Shown: piece after piece, positions 14,164-18,667 of the stretch | Layout of the letters: every line of letters begins with the position of its first letter | Position numbering within the stretch: the stretch's first letter is position 1 | Assembly (NCBI GenBank): GCA_002317355.1 | Contig: DCJC01000036.1 | Location: forward strand, 1-18,667 | From: Prevotellaceae bacterium UBA1710 | GTDB lineage: Bacteria > Bacteroidota > Bacteroidia > Bacteroidales > Bacteroidaceae | Direction of reading: 5' to 3' | DNA length: 18,667 bases | Program-made: the position numbers and the translations under genes | Notes under the pieces: generated by a model | What the model saw: only the letters and a program-made list of their open reading frames with translations | Database searches by the model: none | What the model was told of the DNA's origin: nothing

Positions 14164-14640
14164 AGACTTACACTTATAGCCCAAATCAAAAGCTATATCC
14201 TTAAGAACGACATATACATATAATAGATAATAAAATATAGGAACCTTATTGTCGATGCCACTACCTAATAGTCAGCAAAAGCAATAACCTTAAAAGATGG
14301 AAAGCGAAAGCACCATCTATAATGAAAAAACATCAAGATCATGAATATGTTATCTTCAATAGAGTCCATGTCTGAATTCCCATAACCAAATGGGAGTCAA
14401 GACATTGGACATATCAACCAAAAGCTTTTTGGTTATCGGAAGGGGGAAGGCCCTCTTTGTGAAAAGAAGTTTTATAAGTTATCATAAATATTTTTTAGAT
14501 GTGTTATAATAATTGACATAATTAAAATGTATAATTCATATTCTAAAATCAGGATAATTGAGTGAATAAAGTTTAGGTTCTTAGTTCATTAAGACACTTA
14601 CAGCCTGCACTCGTGAAGAGCGTAGGCTGTATTATTTTTA
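14164..14640 (+). ncRNA. Candidate structured noncoding RNA, about 475 nt
   Basis: The stretch runs from a consensus promoter to a T-rich terminator without a protein-size frame. Visible folds: AGATGG / CCATCT at about 14295-14317; a long bulged hairpin with arms 14364-14382 and 14391-14410 and loop containing AACCAA; a hairpin AACCAAAA / TTTTGGTT (14416-14423 with 14427-14434). ATAACCAAA (14382-14390, loop side of the first) is exactly complementary to TTTGGTTAT (14428-14436, arm of the second), so the two hairpins could exchange partners. I do not recognise tmRNA, RNase P, SRP or 6S features. Short frames such as 14322-14375 (17 codons, MKKHQDHEYVIFNRVHV) could make it a leader-peptide transcript instead. 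Confidence 0.45.
14599..14640 (+). terminator. Rho-independent terminator of the orphan transcript
   Basis: TACAGCCT / AGGCTGTA (14599-14606 with 14624-14631), an inner CTC/GAG pair, then TTATTTTTATT on the plus strand. The minus strand has no comparable T-run, so it most likely ends plus-strand transcription, though it lies 44 bp past the end of the convergent beta-propeller gene. Confidence 0.75.
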
Positions 14641-14683
14641 TTAGGAAACAAGTTGATTGAACGGACAATTCATCAAGCTAGCA

Positions 14684-15661
14684 CTATTCATTGATTTTAT
14701 GTCTCATCAAAATATACTTGTTTTCATCTTTAGCATTAGGATAAAAACCATAGAACTTACCATTTTTCATAAAACTTGGGACAAGACCAAGCAACCCAGA
14801 TACCGACTTGTGAGTCGTCAAGTCATATATTTGTCCTTTAAGGTAGTTATTCGAAAAGTAGAATGTAAAGACCTTATTTTCAAATGGATAACAGCTATAC
14901 ATTTTCATCTCCAAATTCTCACTATCCGAATCTGCTGGTACATCACTCAGTCCAAAAAGAGGAGTCAATTCATCATTCTTCAGTTCGTAAAGAGTGTCAG
15001 ACATTGCATCGATTATAAAAATGCCATTATCCGTCCTCACGATAACATTATTGGTGACAAGCATCGAAGGTATTTTGTTTTCGTTGCAAGAATAACTCTT
15101 CAACAAGTTACCGTCATCGTCAAAAACCTTCACGGCACCATCTGGCGCATAAAAACAAAACGCCACAAATCCGTCTTTTGTCTTCTGAAGGTCAAAAGCA
15201 GGAAAACTCATTGCCAATGATATCTTTCTTACATAATTCAAGTTTTCATCATATTGAACAACAAAGTTCGGCACATCAAGCACATACAAATAGCCATTCG
15301 CTGCAGACAAGGATGATGGATTTGCATATTCACCATTTCCATGTCCTTTCTTGTTGACAGCACGTTTAAGCTTACCAGTCTTGTTGTCGAAGGAAGCAAT
15401 AAGTCCTTTGTCATCTAATACAAACAAATTGGAATCACTCATACACACGTTCGTTACATGAGAGATTATTTGATCTTCTGCATCAAAAATTAAGGAATCT
15501 TCAAAACTAACATATTCCTTAGTTTCAACGATTTCCTTTAAATCCTTTTCAGTAGTAGGAGTCGCATTCAGGTTAATAGCACCAGAGGTGTTCGATTCAG
15601 ACACACATGACACTAATGTCGAAAAAGTAAGTACAGAAAAGATAATTTCTCTTAGTTTCAT
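14684..15661 (-). CDS. 6-bladed beta-propeller lipoprotein
   Basis: A 325-aa lipoprotein: signal peptide with lipobox LVSC and Cys19. The rest reads as repeated beta-propeller blades with short 'N-L-F-V-L-D' strands (for example LFVLDDKGLIASFD, LYVLDVPNFVVQYD, IFIIDAMSDTLYEL) and the NHL-like GHGNGEYANPSS (106-117 region). This is the Bacteroidota 6-bladed propeller family, common as surface or periplasmic lipoproteins of unclear role, sometimes near signalling or peptide genes. It follows the L,D-transpeptidase-like gene by 24 bp and so is probably in the same operon, hinting at a job at the cell wall, though that is inference. No enzymatic residues can be named. Confidence 0.82.
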   Translation of the reverse strand: MKLREIIFSVLTFSTLVSCVSESNTSGAINLNATPTTEKDLKEIVETKEYVSFEDSLIFDAEDQIISHVTNVCMSDSNLFVLDDKGLIASFDNKTGKLKRAVNKKGHGNGEYANPSSLSAANGYLYVLDVPNFVVQYDENLNYVRKISLAMSFPAFDLQKTKDGFVAFCFYAPDGAVKVFDDDGNLLKSYSCNENKIPSMLVTNNVIVRTDNGIFIIDAMSDTLYELKNDELTPLFGLSDVPADSDSENLEMKMYSCYPFENKVFTFYFSNNYLKGQIYDLTTHKSVSGLLGLVPSFMKNGKFYGFYPNAKDENKYILMRHKINE

Positions 15662-15685
15662 AATTCTATTTTTTGGTTAATATTA

Positions 15686-16372
15686 TCAGAAAATATGGTG
15701 AGACTCAAACGACCAGATCATGATGTTTGGAGGGTATTTCTTGATGAATCTCTTGAGATCGTTCATTTCATCCACAGAGGTGGTGATGCAACCTTGACAC
15801 CAACCAGCATCTATTGGAAGATAAGGCTCTTTCTTGCGGAGGCTATAGTCAACCAAAGCTGCTCCATGTAGCATTATAGCTCGAGCATACGCATTTTTGT
15901 TCTCGGCATCAAGTCCTCTCATCCTGAAACTTGGCTTGATCTTCACACCTTCATCATGCGTGATGAGGAAATGCCCTGGAGGTGAGCAAAGACTTCCTTC
16001 CTTGTTGCTCAACACGGCATGCTCACGATTGCTTCCTCCACCAGGTCCATGCATCGTATGTGCCTTGTAGATTATTCTATTGTCAACAAAAGACCAAACG
16101 AACACACGGCGTTGACCGCTTGGAATGCTGTAATCCACCAGAATGCAATACTCTTGATTCAGTTTCTTATTGTCTGCCAGATATCGTCTGGCTTCAGAAA
16201 CATACTCAGGAAAAACATCTCTGAAGTAGATGTCCTTACTTGTAACCTCAGGCTCTTCGGCAGCATCCTTTGCCTTAGCAACACTATTCATACATCCGCT
16301 TAATGTCAGCATTGACATCAGCAGCAAGCAGCCCATAAGAAACAGTTTCTTTAAATCTTTGTAATCAGTCAT
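15686..16372 (-). CDS. Murein L,D-transpeptidase catalytic-domain-like lipoprotein
   Basis: A 228-aa protein of the YkuD-like 'murein L,D-transpeptidase catalytic domain' family, which cross-links or modifies peptidoglycan stem peptides in the periplasm. Residues 1-27 are a lipoprotein signal with lipobox LSGC (Cys27). Visible family features: SPPGHFLITHD (130-140), MLHGAA (167-172) with His169, and WCQGCITTS (191-199) with candidate nucleophile Cys195. The usual Ser before GC is a Cys here (Cys192), an unusual pair of nearby cysteines. First gene of a two-gene operon with a consensus promoter about 65 bp upstream. Cell-wall function follows from the family; target bond is not shown. Confidence 0.85.
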   Translation of the reverse strand: MTDYKDLKKLFLMGCLLLMSMLTLSGCMNSVAKAKDAAEEPEVTSKDIYFRDVFPEYVSEARRYLADNKKLNQEYCILVDYSIPSGQRRVFVWSFVDNRIIYKAHTMHGPGGGSNREHAVLSNKEGSLCSPPGHFLITHDEGVKIKPSFRMRGLDAENKNAYARAIMLHGAALVDYSLRKKEPYLPIDAGWCQGCITTSVDEMNDLKRFIKKYPPNIMIWSFESHHIF

Positions 16373-16436
16373 CGGTTTATTTTGTTTAGTTTTTTAGTTA
16401 TTAGACACGCTATCATGTCCTCTTGGAAATATGTTG

Positions 16437-16467
16437 CAAAGATACAAAAAACTTTTCACATATTCAA
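16437..16467 (-). promoter_or_regulatory. Promoter of the L,D-transpeptidase/propeller operon (TTG-N20-TAnnTTTG)
   Basis: On the minus strand, TTG at 16467-16465, 20-bp spacer, TATCTTTG at 16444-16437, leader of about 60 nt to the ATG at 16372. Confidence 0.75.
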
Positions 16468-16574
16468 GAAATCCGATACATTTTTATAGCAAAAACACAA
16501 TATACATACGTCATAAGTCCTCCCCCCCCAAAAAAAACTTTCGTGAACTGTGATAGAGTTTTTTTATGTTTTTT

Positions 16575-16747
16575 ACCGAAAGTTTTGTCGTAGGCCTGCT
16601 CACAGCAGAAAGAGGCGAAAAATGAGGCTCTAAGAACTTTCGGTGTTTTTATTGTTTTTTGGGGTTCATCAGAAATTTTGAGTGATGTCCGGTATTAATG
16701 CTATCGCTAGAAATGTCAGATGAACCTTTCTTTCTTTTTACCGGACA
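16575..16747. repeat. Inverted repeats, two of them interleaved, upstream of the muramidase gene
   Basis: ACCGAAAGTT (16575-16584) pairs with AACTTTCGGT (16635-16644) and is followed by T-rich DNA. GGTTCATCAGA (16663-16673) pairs with TCAGATGAACC (16716-16726), and TGTCCGGTA (16686-16694) with TACCGGACA (16739-16747). The last two pairs are interleaved (A-B-A'-B') with the same 23-bp offset on both sides, as in a pseudoknot or two alternating operators. A homopolymer tract (eight C then eight A) lies at 16522-16537. Confidence 0.7.
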
Positions 16748-16812
16748 CCATTTTTTACCAAACAGTAATACAAAAAATCAGGAAAAAATATCAATGTTTC
16801 GAGAAAAAGTAT

Positions 16813-16820
16813 TACCTTTG
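16813..16820 (+). promoter_or_regulatory. -7 box of the muramidase gene (TACCTTTG)
   Basis: Exact TAnnTTTG, 60 bp before the ATG at 16881. No clear -33 TTG is seen. Confidence 0.6.
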
Positions 16821-16880
16821 TAGAAGATAATAAAAATCCATCGAGATATAATACAATTCCTAAACTAAAAACAAAACAAA

Positions 16881-17681
16881 ATGCAGACGGTAAAACTTAA
16901 ATCAGTAGGCAATCACGTAACCGTGTTACAGCGCCTTCTAAACCAATGGGGCTATTCCATTGTAGAAACAGGTATCTTTGACACCACAACTGATACCATC
17001 GTAAAACTCTTCCAAACCCGAAACGGATTGACTGCCGACGGTATCGTAGGACCTAAGAGTTGGGCAAAGCTACAGGACGATTCAGCACGCAAGGCTGCAA
17101 TCCCTACACTTACCGCAGCCGACTTCACAAGAGCGGCAAAGGCACTTGGTGTTGAGGTGGCAGCAATCAAAGCCGTTAAAGACGTAGAAACAGGCAGTAT
17201 GGGCGGATTCTTCAGAATGGACAGGCCTTCTATCCTCTTCGAGGGACACATCTTCTGGAGCCAGCTAAAGAATGCAGGAATCGACCCAAACAAGCACGTC
17301 AAGGGCAACGAAGACATTCTCTATGCCAAATGGACTAAGGCTCATTACAAAGGCGGTATAGACGAGTATAACCGCCTCTTCCGCGCTATGGCTATCAACG
17401 AGAAGGCAGCACTCGCATCTGCCAGTTGGGGACTCTTCCAGATCATGGGCTTCAACTACTCTATCTGCGGATGTAGCTGCGTGAACGAGTTTGTTGGCAA
17501 GATGATGGAGAGTGAGGGCTCTCAGCTCGATCTCTTCGTGGCTTTCCTTAAAGGCAACAAATGGGATAAATATCTCAAGAACCTCGATTGGGCAGGTTTC
17601 GCGAAGAACTATAACGGTCCGAAATATGCAGAGAACAAATACGACCAGAAACTCAAGGCTGCATACAATAAGCACAAATAG
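16881..17681 (+). CDS. N-acetylmuramidase with peptidoglycan-binding domain (endolysin-like)
   Basis: A 266-aa cell-wall lytic enzyme cleaving the glycan strand. Residues about 8-66 are a peptidoglycan-binding domain (VTVLQRLLNQWG, then LTADGIVGPKSWAKL). Residues about 78-262 are an N-acetylmuramidase domain: candidate catalytic Glu103 in DVETGSMGGFF, the substrate strand SILFEGHIFW (117-126) and SWGLFQIMG (182-190). No signal peptide is present, so release would need a holin or lysis, as for phage endolysins; no holin or other phage gene is visible in the window. Such lone endolysin-like genes are frequent in Bacteroidales. It sits between two repeat-rich, gene-free stretches. A domestic or prophage-derived role cannot be decided here. 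Confidence 0.9.
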   Translation: MQTVKLKSVGNHVTVLQRLLNQWGYSIVETGIFDTTTDTIVKLFQTRNGLTADGIVGPKSWAKLQDDSARKAAIPTLTAADFTRAAKALGVEVAAIKAVKDVETGSMGGFFRMDRPSILFEGHIFWSQLKNAGIDPNKHVKGNEDILYAKWTKAHYKGGIDEYNRLFRAMAINEKAALASASWGLFQIMGFNYSICGCSCVNEFVGKMMESEGSQLDLFVAFLKGNKWDKYLKNLDWAGFAKNYNGPKYAENKYDQKLKAAYNKHK

Positions 17682-17824
17682 CAATTGCAGGTTTTAAGGT
17701 TTTTAGGTTTGGTCATCCGAATGGTAAGCCTAATAACCCAAATACCCCAAGACCTCTCAACCTAACAACAGAAGCCTTGCCTTGTAGAGGAATAATTCAT
17801 CATCCCTACTGGCAACAACAAAAC

Positions 17825-18032
17825 GGACAGATGGACAGATGGACAGAAAGACAGTTTTATTTTGAGTGTGGTAATTTCTTGTTTTTTCTTCTTGTTATTT
17901 ATCATTCTTTATTATATAACTTATTAATTATTAATCAATTACAATATATATATAATTATAGAATATATATAGAAATAAAGAAAAAAATGACATTCCAAAA
18001 AATAACTGTCCTTTTTGTCCTTCTGTCCGTCC
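17825..18032. repeat. Opposed octamer arrays around an A/T-rich core
   Basis: GGACAGAT, GGACAGAT, GGACAGAA, AGACAGTT (17825-17856) are mirrored by AACTGTCC, a TTTTTGTCC variant and TTCTGTCC, then GTCC (18004-18032). The 147 bp between are very A/T-rich, with TATATATATAATTATAG-like runs at 17945-17965. Architecture is like 138-540: tandem short motifs facing each other across an A/T-rich centre. No gene is seen here. Confidence 0.7.
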
Positions 18033-18667
18033 ACACATAGAACTTTCCACTAAAAGGCTCATAATCAACAATATACACTTCCCAGCTCCACAATTCCAGG
18101 CTTCAAGAATACAAAAGAAGAACAATTAATCTCCTATTTTGCCCTCTTTGTATGCCATAAAAAACGCATGTTTCGCATTTTTCATGCTTTAAGTGATGGT
18201 AAAATAATAACTTCCTACGTTTTTTTGTTTTTCTTTGAGCCGCTTTTACTCTGCACATACTCCGATATTATCAACATCGGACTTTACTGGCTATTTTTGT
18301 TTCATTGGCTTTCCCTTCGGCCGCCGAGCTGAACCTTCATCGGTCGAGATGCCCGAATCACCCCCTCTTCATGAACCAAAATATCTCAGCAATTGAACAA
18401 AACCGTCCGAAGTTATTATTTCACCATCACTAAATGCCTTCATTTCAACAAACAGATGAATGAAAAAAACAAGGAAAAATCACGAAACATGGGTAATCCA
18501 TACCATTTCAAGGTGATTTCAACCATAATAACGCCAATTCAACAACTTGCATCCTTCAATATACGCACCTTTGGTGCTGAACCGACAAATAATCAACACA
18601 TCGAATTAACGTTACAATAACGTGAGTTCGACGAATTCGTTAGTCGCTTGATTGATGAGCCCCGAAG
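18033..18667. other. Gene-free right end with dispersed repeats
   Basis: No convincing gene; short frames (for example 18393-18620, starting TTG) have no recognisable features. It holds the second copy of the 31-bp hairpin repeat (18254-18284), a GC-rich patch with TCGGCCGCCGA at about 18318, and a small palindrome ACGTTA-CAA-TAACGT (18609-18623) close to the end. A truncated feature beyond the window is possible. Confidence 0.5.
18254..18284. repeat. 31-bp hairpin repeat, copy 2
   Basis: Matches 3118-3148 at 30 of 31 positions, the only change being G to A in the left arm (TCCGATATT against AACATCGGA), which weakens one pair of the stem. It lies outside genes, unlike copy 1. Confidence 0.85.

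Noticed and set aside
13987..14223. Frame of 78 codons upstream of and across the orphan promoter
   Set aside because: It runs through A-tracts and the promoter itself, has low-complexity Lys/Phe composition and no signature.
14164..14640. Known structural RNAs (tmRNA, RNase P RNA, SRP RNA, 6S RNA)
   Set aside because: None of the conserved cores of these RNAs is visible; the stretch is listed only as an unassigned candidate.
14657..15220. Plus-strand frame of 187 codons
   Set aside because: It is antisense to the beta-propeller lipoprotein gene, which has a lipobox and family repeats.
16522..16537. Phase-variable homopolymer (eight C, eight A)
   Set aside because: It is outside coding sequence and away from both promoters' core elements, so an on/off switch is not supported.
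17777..18620. Small frames 17777-18040 and 18393-18620
   Set aside because: The first translates the octamer array and A/T core; the second starts with TTG and shows no domain or ribosome-binding context.

Overview
The window looks like chromosomal DNA of a Bacteroidales bacterium, most likely a Prevotella/Segatella relative. At least five promoters match the Bacteroidota pattern TTG-N19/20-TAnnTTTG (minus strand at 4863-4892, 11482-11512 and 16437-16467; plus strand at 11728-11757 and 14130-14159). Gene content agrees: SerB with two ACT domains, a minimal TatA+TatC pair, an NapH/NapG-like ferredoxin fusion, 6-bladed beta-propeller lipoproteins and a CBM48/CE1-type esterase. This assignment comes from gene style, not a database search. 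I see no rRNA, tRNA or CRISPR array.

Layout: 1-640 has no convincing gene but holds a large imperfect palindrome with nested inverted copies of CCTACAT. 647-2126 is a secreted esterase behind a long structured leader. 2203-4857 is a minus-strand pair, a pyridoxamine-kinase-like protein and an RluA-type pseudouridine synthase that carries two G-rich repeats inside its reading frame. 4964-6205 is serB. 6311-11448 is a minus-strand block, read in the order ferredoxin fusion, Tat-dependent aldo/keto reductase, tatA, tatC, RelA/SpoT-domain protein. 11810-12187 is a secreted histidine-rich protein, divergent from that block. 12566-13602 is a tandem pair of small secreted paralogues. 13636-14683 has no protein gene but contains a promoter, folded DNA and a terminator, so it may be a noncoding transcript of about 475 nt. 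14684-16372 is a minus-strand lipoprotein pair (beta-propeller and L,D-transpeptidase-like). 16881-17681 is a phage-type N-acetylmuramidase. 17682-18667 has no gene but more repeats.

The most coherent functional unit is the Tat/redox block. Two predicted Tat substrates with several 4Fe-4S clusters sit beside tatA and tatC, suggesting an electron-transfer module at the cytoplasmic membrane whose export machinery is encoded with its cargo.

The most unusual signal is the repeats. Short heptamer or octamer tandem arrays start at, or run through, the stop codons of several genes. A G-rich hairpin repeat occurs both next to stop codons and in frame inside the pseudouridine synthase gene, where one copy is split by a second palindrome that recurs near the right end of the window.
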